A stretch of 64,000 nt of DNA. Source: Atherix ibis. Its lineage: Eukaryota; Arthropoda; Insecta; Diptera; Athericidae. Every line of letters begins with the position of its first letter. The first letter of the stretch is position 1. The position numbers and the translations under genes are program-made. This document shows, piece after piece, positions 13,443 through 25,559 of this stretch. The notes beneath the pieces were generated by a model. It was not told the DNA's origin. It ran no database searches and was given only the letters and a program-made list of their open reading frames with translations. Location of the stretch: NCBI GenBank assembly GCA_958298945.1, contig OY282610.1, positions 25,940,233-26,004,232 on the forward strand, read 5' to 3'.

Positions 13443-13536
13443 CATATATGTGGCAGGGTTGTTGTTAACCGTGGCTGAATATAGCTATTAGAGGGCGTAT
13501 TCAGCCACGGTTAACAACAACCCTGCCACATATATG
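13443..13536. repeat. Perfect 39-bp-arm palindrome
   Basis: The arms 13443-13481 and 13498-13536 are exact reverse complements around a 16-nt loop. The arm core is GGCAGGGTTGTTGTTAACCG. It sits about 240 bp upstream of the start codon of forkhead copy B. Such perfect symmetry in decaying DNA implies recent origin or maintenance by intrastrand conversion. Confidence 0.9.
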
Positions 13537-13574
13537 CCTGTAGTGGAACTGCAACTGCAAAGTTAAAACAATAA

Positions 13575-13690
13575 CAATTTTGTCTGTAAATAACGTGATG
13601 CACGCAAAATAATACCGAAAGAGTGCGCCAAATTGCAGGAGTTTTCTTATTCAGCTGGAAATTTTTGAACAGTCACAGTCGTGAAGTGGG
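13575..13690 (+). promoter_or_regulatory. Conserved upstream block of forkhead copy B
   Basis: This is the homologue of the block upstream of copy A, about 75-80% similar by eye. It keeps a forkhead-type RYAAAYA site as GTAAATA at 13586-13592, at the same place as GTAAACA in copy A. It lies about 90-200 bp upstream of the ATG, closer than in copy A, where roughly 1 kb of extra sequence intervenes. Confidence 0.45.
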
Positions 13691-13775
13691 TACAATTTGA
13701 AATTGAAGTTATTCTTCTTGGTTATCTGCCGGTTTGAATTGGAATAAAAGATACTAAAAATACAAAATCGAAAAA

Positions 13776-16327
13776 ATGTCTTATACTGAAGCTGAAACGG
13801 AATTTATATTGAATTCATTCAATATTCCACAGCCAAATTCAAAATTCGACTCGACAAGTAAGTGTTATGAAAGGTATTTAAAGTTATTCATTAAACTAAG
13901 AACTTTTGAGTGTGTGAAAAATTGAAAATTTTGGTTATAAGTTTTATTTTATATATTAAACTGAAGACAATTATGTTGTAGGTCCTAGTCCATCAGCACC
14001 GTCGATAAATTCAGCTGAATGTGGCGACCTGACGCATGCCATGAACGTCGAAAATAGCGAATATGATTCGGAACAAGAACTACCAAATCTAACATGTCCA
14101 ACACAACTGACGGGTTTGAATCCAATTATGGATAATAGTCCTGAGAATATATATATGGCTAATAATATAAGTGCCTCGGGAACAATTCCGAAACGTGGAA
14201 CTTACGAGCAACGCTTCACTGAGTATATTATTCATATTAGACAGTACGTACTATTAAAAATACTATTATTGTTACTTTTTCTTTTCTTTCATTTATCATT
14301 CAATAAACTCTTTTAAATTAAATAGTATTGGAAATTGTGTAAAAATTATGCTTAAGCTTGAACTTCATTAGTTATTTACACAATAAACTGATAGCTTCAG
14401 GATAATTTGAATAACTGTTACATAAAGTCAGCTACTTCTCTATATAATTTTATGTTTTGAAAAGTTATTATTTTTATTTAATTTTTCAAAATATAAATCT
14501 AAAATTAAAAAATATGCCATTTGATTTTGTTTCTTTTTTATTAATTTGTGAATAAAATTTTAGATGTCGACGTTTTTATGAAAATTTTGCTAAATTATTT
14601 CAAACCGATACCAAATTAAAACCACCATTTACTTATTTGCAAATTATTGGAATGGCTATGCTGCACCAAAAGTGTATGATGACCAGTCAGATTTATGCAT
14701 GGATTCAGAAAAAATTTGCCTACTTACGTGTATCTAATCAATGGAAAGTGAGTATAACTTCTGATATTAATTAGCCGTAAAGGTGGATGTTGATAGTAAA
14801 TGTTGAGCAAAATACCGAAATGGGTTAAAGAATCAATAAACTGTCTTCGATATTTTTCGTTTAATTAATGTTTAGATAAAAATTTTTAGCCACTTATGAA
14901 AAAAAAATCATTTAAACTTCCTTCCTCTAAAATAAATTCTAAAGTTAAAGTTTTATTATAAATATATTTAGCGATTATCTTGAATTTTTCAATTTTCATC
15001 TTATTTACATTTTACCAGAGATGTATACGTAATCATCTATCAAAGCAATATTATTTTCGCAAAACCACGCGTAAAAATTATAACAATGGCAAAGGTGGAT
15101 ATTGGGAATTGGGAATGGACCAATCGAAAACCGACAAAAAAAGAATACGTAACCGCAAGGCACGACCGTCATCTGCCCATTTAACTGGGAATCCAAGAAC
15201 AAATACTAAATTTAATATAAATACAAAATTCAATGTAAATGGCAATAGTCAAATAAAAATTAGTAACAACGGTGCTGGCGGAAATACAACAGCAAGCGAA
15301 AATATAACAAATAATTATATTATCGATACAGGAGCGAAAAGAAAACGAAAACAAACCACTGAACCGTCATTGAACAATAACAATATCAATAATATTAATA
15401 ATAATTTTGATACCATTAATAACAATAGCATTGATATTAATAATGACAATAGTAATAATTGTTCCAGTACGAATAACAATAATAATCAAGATATTATCTC
15501 CTATATATTGCAAGATGCTGAAACGTTGAAAATTTTAGGTGTTGCCAATAATATAGAAATTGTAGATACATACGATCAAATTTACACAACTACTACACTT
15601 GAAAGGACAAATAATACAGAAATCGGTGTCATTAGCCAAATTGAAATGACCGATATGAGCAATCAACATGGGCAGCAGCAGCAGCAAGAGTATTTTCAGT
15701 CCCAGCCACAGCACCAACAACAGCAGCAACATCACCAGCTGCAGCAAAATGAACAACAACAACAACAGCAACCACAACAAGATAATCAATCGCAACAAAG
15801 TCACCAAACCGACATTATTCAAGAAGTTGAAAATTTCGATTTGAACTTATCAACGGACGTTAATTATTTAAATTCGAGTGCCTTAGAAATAGGGTCTTCC
15901 ACATATGAAATTTTCGAAGAGGAATTTCCAATATTCCCAATGGTCGATCCAATAACGATGGAGATAAAAAGCAATAATGTATGTATTTCCAATTCAATAT
16001 ATTCTTGTTCATATTTGATTCTATTTGTTTCTCCAGTTCATATTAGTTTATTAATAAAATTTTCATTATTTTTTTTCAAAGACTTATCCAATTCGCGAAG
16101 TGCCACAAACAACTGATAATATTATAGCATCAGTTTTGAATAATTATCCACACAATGGTCAAAATGTTATTGTTGAACAATTACAATATGTAACATCGAC
16201 GGTGGAAGACTCATCTATAAAATCCTATTTATATGGTATCGAAGAAGAATTTCAATTTCTTAAAAATTCTGAAAATCGTGACGAGTTTATGGATTCGTTC
16301 TATGATATTTCACCACAGGAATTTTAA
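13776..16327 (+). CDS. Forkhead paralogue, copy B, with altered recognition helix
   Basis: Five exons (13776-13857, 13982-14243, 14564-14747, 15019-15978, 16082-16327) join in frame to 577 residues, with intron positions and phases as in copy A. Exon 1 encodes the same protein segment. Exon 2 is moderately diverged. Exon 3 keeps 37 of 61 residues. From GKGGYWEL to the stop the two proteins differ at only a handful of residues plus the length of one Gln tract. In copy B the recognition helix reads RCIRNHLSK instead of NSIRHNLSL: the conserved Asn and His that contact bases in forkhead-DNA structures are replaced, and Trp-Asn becomes Trp-Lys. The frame is intact and splice sites are preserved, so it is not an obvious pseudogene. 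Altered DNA specificity or loss of DNA binding are both possible. Confidence 0.8.
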
Positions 16328-17502
16328 ATAAACTTTTCAATTTGGAATTTAAAAAATAAATTATTCAAATTAAAATTTAAGTTACATATTCTCAAGTATT
16401 ACAAGTTAAAATAAAATAGGAAAGATGAATTAGTTTGTGTAATTTTACTTGCGAAACATGTGAAATTATCTCCTTCATATTAGATTTATTTGAATTTGAA
16501 TTTTTAAAAATAACATTTATAATAAACGAATAATAATAATATTATTAACATGTACTTAAACAAAAAACAAAAATGTATAAAAATAAAATTAATCAAAGAA
16601 TAAAAAATTGGACAACTTAAATTTTTTTTTTTTTTTTTTTAATTTTAAAATTAATTATGACTACAATTACGCTTTAATAAAAGTAAAATTAACTAAGATC
16701 TTACTTAAAGAAGTTTCCAAACATTTACTTGAGTTTTTGTGTTGATAATCTTTCTTTAGTAAATATTTTGAATTTAACTAAAAGAGTTTAATTTTTATTA
16801 AAAAGCTTTTTTTTGTAAAAACAGAACCCTTCTTTTTCGTAACAAATGTCAATTTTAGTAACAATAGTTCTACTAAACATAAAAAGTAAGCAATATAAAA
16901 ATATTATTAATATTTCTGTCGAAAATCACGTTCTTAATGTTGATATTAACTGAATTTGAAAATTTTCCCTTTAAAGTAAATTCAATTATACATTTTTATA
17001 AAATAATTTGAATGGTAATATTATTAATTAAAAATATGAGCGAACAATTAAAATGGACACCATTTTCGATTTATGGCAAAATACTTCATAATCAAAATAT
17101 TTGTGTGAAGGGCGTCGCGCAAGCATATTTTCCAATAAGAATACATACTTAGTGCACATAAAAGTGTCTTATCTCTTTTTTTCTTTTGTGCTGTTGTCCA
17201 TCCAACAGCTTCAGCATGTTTTCAGCACGAAAGGGCGGGCACATATCTTAATCCAATAGCAATTGCCGGAACCATAAATGAGAAGATGGTCCTTCGTACG
17301 CAAGTCTTCTTTTTCCCTTATGTATGCATATGTGCGTATGTGGGTGTTTTTAGAAGAATCGTTTTACATAGGACGACATTGAAATGGATATGATTTTTGT
17401 TTTATTGTTGCTTTATAGAGAAATTTACGTCGTTAATTTTTTTTGTATTAATTTTTATTTTGATCGAATACTACCATTACAAATATATTTAAATTTCCCT
17501 TC
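16328..17502. other. 3' flank of copy B, AT-rich spacer
   Basis: The first 500 bases match the shared 3' flank of copy A (12215-12690). The remainder, including a less AT-rich patch at 17160-17330, shows no gene I recognise. Confidence 0.5.
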
Positions 17503-18632
17503 GATAATTGCACCATCTCCATTCGATAATGGCACCATCTCCATTCGATAATGACACCATCTCCCTTTGAGATTGGCACCATCTCCCTTTGAGATTGGCA
17601 CCATCTCCCTTTGAGATTGGCACCATCTCCCTTTGAGATTGGCACCATCTCCCTTTGAGATTGGCACCATCTCCCTTTGAGATTGGCACCATCTCCCTTT
17701 GAGATTGGCACCATCTCCCTTTGAGATTGGCACCATCTCCCTTTGAGATTGGCACCATCTCCCTTTGAGATTGGCACCATCTCCCTTTGAGATTGGCACC
17801 ATCTCCCTTTGAGATTGGCACCATCTCCCTTTGAGATTGGCACCATCTCCCTTTGAGATTGGCACCATCTCCCTTTGAGATTGGCACCATCTCCCTTTGA
17901 GATTGGCACCATCTCCCTTTGAGATTGGCACCATCTCCCTTTGAGATTGGCACCATCTCCCTTTGAGATTGGCACCATCTCCCTTTGAGATTGGCACCAT
18001 CTCCCTTTGAGATTGGCACCATCTCCCTTCGAGATTGGCACCATCTCCCTTTGAGATTGGCACCATCTCCCTTTGAGATTGGCACCATCTCCCTTTGAGG
18101 TTGGCACCATCTCCCTTTGAGATTGGCACCATCTCCCTTTGAGATTGGCACCATCTCCCTTTGAGATTGGCACCATCTCCCTTTGAGATTGGCACCATCT
18201 CCCTTTGAGATTGGCACCATCTCCCTTTGAGATTGGCACCATCTCCCTTTGAGATTGGCACCATCTCCCTTTGAGATTGGCACCATCTCCCTTTGAGATT
18301 GGCACCATCTCCCTTTGAGATTGGCACCATCTCCCTTTGAGATTGGCACCATCTCCCTTTGAGATTGGCACCATATCTCTTTGAGATTGGCACCATCTCC
18401 CTTTGAGATTGGCACCATCTCCCTTTGAGATTGGCACCATCTCCTTTTGAGATAGGCACCATCTCCTTTTGAGATTGACATTATCTCCCTTTAAGATTGG
18501 CACCATCTCCTTTTGAGATTGGCACCATCTCCCTTTGAGATTGACATTATCTCCCTTTCAGATTGGCACCATTACCCCTTTAAAATTGGCACCATCTCCT
18601 TTTGAGAATGACACAATCTCCGTTTGAGAATT
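17503..18632. repeat. 22-bp minisatellite, about 50 units
   Basis: The consensus unit is GGCACCATCTCCCTTTGAGA plus TT. Central units are almost identical, while units at both ends are degenerate (for example ATTCGATAATGGCACC on the left), the usual pattern of unequal exchange. Because 22 is not a multiple of 3 and the unit has no stop in any register, all three minus-strand frames stay open for 330-352 codons, reading a 22-residue cycle (MVPISKGDGANLKGRWCQSQ...). I regard these frames as a by-product, not genes. The array is GC-rich relative to its surroundings. Confidence 0.95.
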
Positions 18633-20284
18633 CTTTTTGTAACAGCTCCAATCCACAATCAGTATTATGAACAGTAGGTTTAAACCGTAAAAAGATGTTC
18701 TGGTATACACTGAAAATTTTTTTTACAAAATAAAACAAATAATATATTTACAATAGATTTTTGGTAATTTTTATTATTTATATAACATAACAGTACCATT
18801 ATTATGCATACATATTAAATCCAAAATGAGCGCAAGTTCAAAAATAAACTGATTAAAATAGCTATGTAAAATTTTGTTTATTTATTGTATTCAAATATTT
18901 GTTTTATGAATTCAAACAAATTGTGTTAACTTGGAAAACTAGTACCATTCGAAACTGTTAATGAATAATTAGAACTTTTTAATTTTATTTTAGAGTAGAC
19001 ACTTCCGAAAATGTTGACAAGTAATTCAATACACTTTTATTTGAGATTACCTCAATATATAAAAAATAAAATTTCTATTATATATCGTATTGATTAAGTA
19101 TTATATGAATTAAATATATGTATTTTTTTTTAAATTTAGCCTACATTTTTTCCAATATACATGCATTGAATTGCTTTTATTTTTTGGGTTTTTGCTTTTT
19201 ATTAAATTTTTTAATTCTTACAATAATCACTTATGTTAATTTTTTTTTTCAATTTGATTTTAAGTACTTTCTAATAAGTTTTACTTTTTGTTTTATATAA
19301 ATTTATAGATGCCCAGTTTCAATATTCTTCATATTTTCAATATAAAAAGTACTCCTTGCTGTTTGAATTTTTAGAATAATTAAATATTTTAATTTATGGA
19401 ATTTTTATATTTCTTTTTGCTACATTTTGGTAGCAATAGAATGTGTTTATTTGTGTTATTTAAGACAATATTATCTTTTTTGCATATACTTTCGGGACGA
19501 TTTCTAAATTATTAATAATTTCTCAATACTGATCAAATTAAAAATATAACATGGAAAATTAATAAGTCTTTTATTAATAAAATGTTGTTTTGAAAAGTAA
19601 GTCCTTTGGCAGGAAAATTGTTTTTTAAATTGCAAAAAAAAAACCAAAATAAAAATATAAAGTTTTATTAAAAATTGTTTATATAAAAATTGAAATATTT
19701 CAAATAAAAAAAAACCGAAAAATTAATAGAAAACTGAAATACGATTTATTTCACTTCAAATAAAACTAAAATTATATAAATATATAAAAATATAACAATT
19801 ACACTTTCTTTTGGTACATATGAAAAGATTTTATATACATATAAATGTATACACATATATATATAAATGTATACACATATACATATGTTATCCTGTACCG
19901 AAATAATTGTATACAAAAAAAATCTCTTTTGAATAGTTAGTTTCGTAAATAGTAAACAATCACGCATATGAATAATAACAAACATGGAATATTTAATTGA
20001 TTCTTTCGTTCAATCTATTTGAATTTCTTAGCTACTTTACAATATTTACTTTAGTACGCTATTAATTGCTTTCACATATCAATAAGTTTATTATAAAAAC
20101 TGGCAAGAAAATATTATTTTTATTTTTTATAATATTGAATTAATTTAGGGACAGTTCGTAATTGTCAATTTTTATAATTATTATTGTATTATTTGCTATT
20201 GTTTTCGAATATTTATAAATTTCATCCCAAACTTGAATTTTTAATATTAATTACAAGAAATATTGCCCCATTTTGATATTTGCA
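18633..20284. other. AT-rich spacer
   Basis: No gene recognised. Simple AT and CACATATA-type microsatellite patches occur near 19795-19890. Confidence 0.5.
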
Positions 20285-21413
20285 TTATTCATTATTTAGA
20301 TTTTTAATTATATAGTTAACAATAAGAGCGAATATAGCAAAACAAATGATAACTATTAAATTTGTACATATTGTATGCCAATTACTGTTACTATTTTGTG
20401 TATTTGTATTTGTACCATCGGCATTATTCAATTGATTGCTATCACCATTCGCTATAGCACCATTAGTATTAGTATAACCATTTGCTTGGGCTGATTGATT
20501 TTGTTGCTGTATGGTCAATAATCTCGCACATATTTCTTGACATGTTTCAGGAAAAAGTTCACGAAAATGTGCATTATTTAAATTAAATGCTAATGATTTT
20601 TCAGCTAATTGTTTCTTTTCGTAGACTGTACTTTCTGTTGAACCCAATGTTGGTGTATTTTCTAGCTGTAATAAATAATGTTAAATGTTTTAGGAAAACA
20701 TATATTTCATTTATATGATTGAATATAAAAAAAATGAATTATGCTTTCATTTTAACGGTAGAGCATTTTTACAATATTCAATAAAAACTTAAACGGGATT
20801 ATCGAAAATAAACTTAACATACAATAAATTAATTTTGCTCATTTGAATTTATTATATCTATGTTTAGTATTTAAATTAATTCTAATTCATGTTGAAAAAT
20901 ATTCTTCAAAAAAAGTACACTAAATCGCATTTTTTGCTATAAACAATTCAATAAAGAATAAAAAAAAATAATAAGAATCTTAAAATACCATAAAACTGAG
21001 AAGGCCAGTCAATATCGTTGCTACAGACCAAGCAGGATTCCATGTGTCAGGATGGAAATCTACAAACCAATAAAGATATTCGAAAAATAATATAGAGAAG
21101 GATATTTTTTAGAGTATCTTTTGATAAGTGTACCTGATATGCTTAAACAAAGTCTTATATTTGTTTGAAACCGACCATTTGGTGTAATCATGTATATGGA
21201 TGGTGGCTTAAATGGGAAATCTTTTGGAAAGAGCAATGTGCCATGATAATAACCACCATAGTACGGTGAATCTTCCGGTCCTTTTACTACATAGTGCCAT
21301 TCAAGGATATTGGTTGGCAGCGGCTCCGCTGTTATGTACGGTACTGGATCAGATTTCAATCGGAGATAGTCACGTCGCAAACGTGAGGTTGCTGTTGGTC
21401 TCCGACTTGTCAT
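20285..21413 (-). CDS. ER-anchored E2 ubiquitin-conjugating enzyme (UBE2J2 type)
   Basis: Three exons (21134-21413, 20989-21059, 20285-20665) join in frame to 243 residues, close to the roughly 260 of vertebrate UBE2J2. The UBC fold includes [36 protein letters not shown] and the catalytic cysteine at residue 89 in RLCLSIS. The next exon continues [13 protein letters not shown]...LLSFM. The C-terminus is an Asn/Thr-rich linker followed by a hydrophobic tail anchor (about residues 218-238) and a short lumenal end. UBE2J-class enzymes sit on the ER membrane and pass ubiquitin to substrates of ER-associated degradation; that role is inferred from the family. The start [16 protein letters not shown] is compact and matches family N-termini. 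No neighbour appears functionally linked. Confidence 0.95.
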
Positions 21414-21429
21414 TTTATTCCTTGCAATA

Positions 21430-22312
21430 GATATGGCCTAGAAATTTTCTAGATATATTTTTATTTATCAATGATAAATTCCAAATGAATGTAATTTTTT
21501 GCCCTTTTTTGCGTCATATTCGATATGCCAAGTGCAAAGTACATATAATTAATACACTTCTATTGTAATGCTCAAATATGTACTGTATTTCAGTAAAATT
21601 CAATCAAGAAATGAGTAGGTAAATTGTTAAAAATTTTGGATGGAGCTTTTAACAATGCATTGTTGAAAAGAACTGCGACGCGGAAGGTATTGGGCGCTCT
21701 ACCACATCAGCTGTCAAAAAGCTGATGAAATGTTGTCATGTTTATGAAATTCGATGCACTTGACAATCGCACAAATTGCTTACTCACAACTAACATCACT
21801 TACCTTAATAAAAATTAATTGGAATTCGTAATGCTAAACTTTACATAGTTTCCAAAATAAATAAAATGAAATTGTGTATAATGAGATGATGAAATTAATG
21901 AAGGCGATAGTTGGAATGGATGTTTTTTTTTATTTCGTGTCGATTTGGTGTGATTCTTTATCTTATAATTGTTTGTATTAAATAATTATGCGATAACGTT
22001 AATATACACGAAATGAATTGTTGCAAGACCGGATTATACACATTAAAATTGTTTAATATATTTGACTAATAATCTTTTCAAACAATTATTTCCGAATGTT
22101 ATCTTCGGCCTTTATAAACCAATAACACCAACATTAACGCTATGCCGAACAAATGTGAAAACAGATGTTCCTTCTCATTCTACGGACACGTCAGTGCTGC
22201 CACGTCTGAAAGAAACCACTCTCTTTCTTATATGGCACGCATATTGGACAGATAAGTTTTGTTTCCATTGAAATTGTAAGGTTTTGTAAATTGGACACAT
22301 CATGAAATATTA
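21430..22312. other. Intergenic, probable promoter side of the E2 gene
   Basis: It contains a short inverted motif, CAGCTGTCAAAAAGCTGA, near 21708 and no gene I can support. Short frames near 22062-22271 lack any recognisable motif. Confidence 0.4.
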
Positions 22313-22663
22313 GGCGTTTTCCTTTGGACCAATTTTGCTACTACGCGGTAGTTGTAGCTGTCATCATCTACTATAGCTCAAATAAACAACTACATCGAAC
22401 GGGGAGTTACGCATACAATTTACGTTAGGTGGATTCTAGTTGCTAAAGTGAAAATAGATACTTTTGCGGGTTCGTTGGTTATGTTGAAGTCATATTTTTG
22501 TCAGTATTGTTTATGTGTGCATAAACTCAGTTTTTATTGTTTATGTGTGATTAAACTCAGTATTGTTGCTGACTATTTTGAGGTTATGTATCTATAACAC
22601 TAAATTTGGCTTTCCTTTGGTCATCTACCGCGTAGTAGCAAAATTGGTCCAAAGGAAAACGCC
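22313..22663 (+). mobile_element. Complete miniature inverted-repeat element, copy 1
   Basis: The terminal inverted repeats are GGCGTTTTCCTTTGGACCAA...TTGGTCCAAAGGAAAACGCC, extending about 40 bases with the TTTTGCTACTACGCGGTAG inner part. It is flanked on both sides by TATTA (22308-22312 and 22664-22668), a likely target-site duplication. The interior has two near-copies of a 28-mer. No transposase is present. The superfamily is not determined. Confidence 0.85.
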
Positions 22664-23077
22664 TATTATTGCTATCATTGCTTAATTCGATAATTGTTTT
22701 AAAATTAACAGTGGTAGAAAATAAATAAAATATAACATTTTAGCAAACAAACTTTCTTCCAAACACCTAGTTTTTAGTTCAAAATGTCTTAGACTTTTTA
22801 AGGAATAAAAGTTTCTATAATATAATATGTGGTGTTGAAGTAAAATTGGCGCTTTTGAATTACTAAAAGAACAAAATATTTCTACAAATAAATCATCAAC
22901 AGTACAAAATAAACTGCACACGATGATGACAGACGTCAAAAGACCGGAGAAGACGTGTAGCCGGTGCCGAAAATATATAACAACGATAGTAAAGCTTCGA
23001 ACAAAATTCCGACGATAGCAACGACAATTGCAACGAGTAAAGAAACGTCGTCTGATTATTCCATTATTTATATTTAA

Positions 23078-23433
23078 GGCGTTTTCCTTTGGACCAATCT
23101 TGCTACTAGTCGGTAGATGACCAAAGGAAAGCCAAATTCTAAACACTAGTAGAAACATAACCTCAAAACAGTCGGAAACAATACTGGGTTTACTCACACA
23201 TAAACAATAAAAACTGAGTTTATTCACACATAAACAATCCTGACAAAAATATGACACTTCAACATAACCAACGAAGCCGCAAAACAATCTATTATCACTT
23301 TAGCAACTAGAATCCACCTAACGTAAATTGTATGCGTAACTCCCAGTTCAATGTGCTCGTTTGTTCGAGGTAGAGTAGATGATGACAGCTAGAACTACCG
23401 AATAGTAGCAAAATTGGTCCAAAGGAAAACGCC
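23078..23433 (-). mobile_element. Miniature inverted-repeat element, copy 2
   Basis: It has the same termini and interior as the element 400 bases upstream but in opposite orientation, so the two copies together form a roughly 350-bp inverted repeat around 22664-23077. I see no clean target duplication. Confidence 0.85.
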
Positions 23434-23673
23434 TTTTATTCTTAATTCAATTTTTAAGTTTATTTAACCTCATATATGCGATTAATTTGTTTTTGGATAT
23501 CAATTTCTGAAATGTGTGTCGTTATTAGAATTAGTTTCTAATTTCATCGTTATTGTATTTGGGCCTCGTTTAAGACTGTTGCAGTAAGAATTTTAAATCC
23601 GCTACTCCGTAAATGGATAATTTTAGCTGGGATATTTCTCAAAGACAGATGTTTAGGACTAGTAATAATAGCT

Positions 23674-23990
23674 GTCTTCCTTTGGACCAATTTTGCTACT
23701 CCCGAGTAGTTGCGAGTAGATGGCCAAAGGAACGCAAAATTTAATGACAGTAGTAGAAATATAACCTCAAAATAGTCAACAACAATACTGAGTTTACTCA
23801 CACATAAACAATAAAAACTGAGTTTATTCACACATAAACAATCCTGACAAAAATATGACACTTCAACATAACCAACGAACCCGCTAAGTCATCTATTTTC
23901 ATTTTGTGAACTAAAATCGCCCTACCGTAAATTGTATGCGTAACTAACTATTCATGCGAACTACTCATTTGTATGAGCAAGAGTAGCTGC
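23674..23990 (-). mobile_element. Miniature inverted-repeat element, copy 3 (one end lost)
   Basis: The left terminal repeat (CTTCCTTTGGACCAATTTTGC) and full interior are present. The right terminus has been replaced after GAGTAGCTGCTC. Confidence 0.75.
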
Positions 23991-24000
23991 TCTTATTTTA

Positions 24001-24290
24001 AATACATTACCACTGCAACTAGATTGATTTTGGGATTTGTAAAGCGTTGGTAGAGGGGAATTTTATAGGTCCTAGTGAGACCTATTCTGGAATATGCATT
24101 TTTGGGTTGGTCGCCTTATTATGCCACACATTGAATAGGTGCAGGATAATTTTGTAAGGTTCGCACAATCTCTTATTTTGTAAGAGACCGCTTTATGTCT
24201 TCAATAGAAAAGAGACGCAAAGTTGCTGATTTAATCATTATTCAACAACTTTTAACTGAAAATGTTGACATTAATGGTATCGTTATACGA
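24001..24290 (+). mobile_element. LINE fragment (C-terminal end of reverse transcriptase)
   Basis: Interrupted frames read LVRPILEYAFLGWSPYYATH then SYFVRDRFMSSIEKRRKVAD, the thumb-region pattern of non-LTR reverse transcriptases (LVRPxLEYAxxxWSP). Frame breaks show it is dead. Confidence 0.7.
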
Positions 24291-25450
24291 TACTGAAAGT
24301 GGGATGAAAACATACAGCGTCAGTGGGAGAGTCTTCAGGATTCGGTCTTTTTCCCATTGTTATGGAATATTATTTATGACGGAATGCTCAAACTCCCGAT
24401 GTCAAAAGAAGATTCAGGTCTTCACTATCGGTAAATTCATAGTCGAGATCACCCAACAATCCACAATTCACATTATCAGGCACTGGCTATCATCAGTGGG
24501 CCTGGAACTTGCTGATCAAAAAACTTAGGCAGTACTAGTGACCAGCAGGAAAGTAAAGGAAACCATCACTCTGACCATCGATGAATGCGATATTATCTCG
24601 CAGCCATTGCTACGATACTAGGGCCAACGAACGTGTAGACTCCTATCCTCAGTTATCAGTTTCATTATACTTTTCACGGTCCCTATCTGGACAGAAACTA
24701 TGGTGACGGAGACGTACAAGCGTCAGCATAGTTTCGGTATAAATCGTCCAAGTGACAAGTGCACTTCGAGTCTCGAGATCATTCCAAACTATCTCGTATG
24801 ACGGTATCTGCTTTTGCTTATTTCGGATTAAAGAGGCAGAATGTATCATCGACGACGGAAGAGAATTTGTTAACCATCGACACACCGTCAGCAGCAATGA
24901 AAGAATTGAGATAGTAACGAGATGGCAGAGACACTTAGATGATGAACGCATCATCGGATTCCTGACATAGCCACGTGGAACAGAAGAGGCCGTGAAGAAG
25001 TAGACCACTATATATTCCAATTTCTGACAGGACATGGGTGCTTCAGGATATATCTATAATACCGCTTTAAGGAGGAAGTGGATACGACATGCCCTAATTG
25101 TCGGTCGATAATCGAGGTTGCGGAAGATGTCTTCTTCCACTGTCGATGCTTTAGCAAATAATTGGTGAACAGCTGTTCCAGAAGCGAATGATAACGCAAA
25201 CAATAACATTGCAGGTATGCTGCCGTAACAATAATATGCATCTCGAGTAATAAAGAACCTCCGCAAGAAAGAAATAATGAAACAAAGACAGCCTCCTGCT
25301 TATATAGGAAAATAGACTTAAAGTTCGTCTACAACTTATCAAGTAATACCTAACAGTGGTCCCATGTGAAGTCATATTTGAAGAAACGTGAGGTGGGTTT
25401 TATTGGCTAAAAATCCCACACAATGTAGGGGGATCGGTATCATTACAGCA
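24291..25450 (+). mobile_element. R1-type LINE remnant
   Basis: Conceptual reading across frameshifts gives PLLWNIIYDGMLKLPMSKE, HWLSSVGLELADQKTEAVLV, QPLLRYLG and, further on, FLTGHGCFRIYL...CPNC...AEDVFFHCRCF. These are R1-clade landmarks, ending in the C-terminal zinc knuckle and an HGCF segment. Many stops and shifts are present. Confidence 0.8.
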
Positions 25451-25559
25451 TCTTTCTCAGATCTCCCCCTACCCGGAAAATATTAATGTTTTTATTGCAT
25501 TTTTGCCGAATGCGAAATGATCAGTGACTGTTTCTCAGCTCTTGCTGTAGAATTGTGGC

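Noticed and set aside
15535..15822. Leu-rich minus-strand frame opposite forkhead copy B
   Set aside because: It is the antisense of CAG/CAA Gln repeats and has no independent support.
17448..18506. Three overlapping minus-strand frames of 330-352 codons
   Set aside because: They are the stop-free readings of a 22-bp minisatellite in its three registers; nothing supports a gene.
22682..23287. 200-codon minus-strand frame (and relatives at 13145 and 23550) with repeated YCLCVSKLS
   Set aside because: It is accidental coding across the miniature elements; the repeated peptide is just the 28-mer tandem repeat translated.
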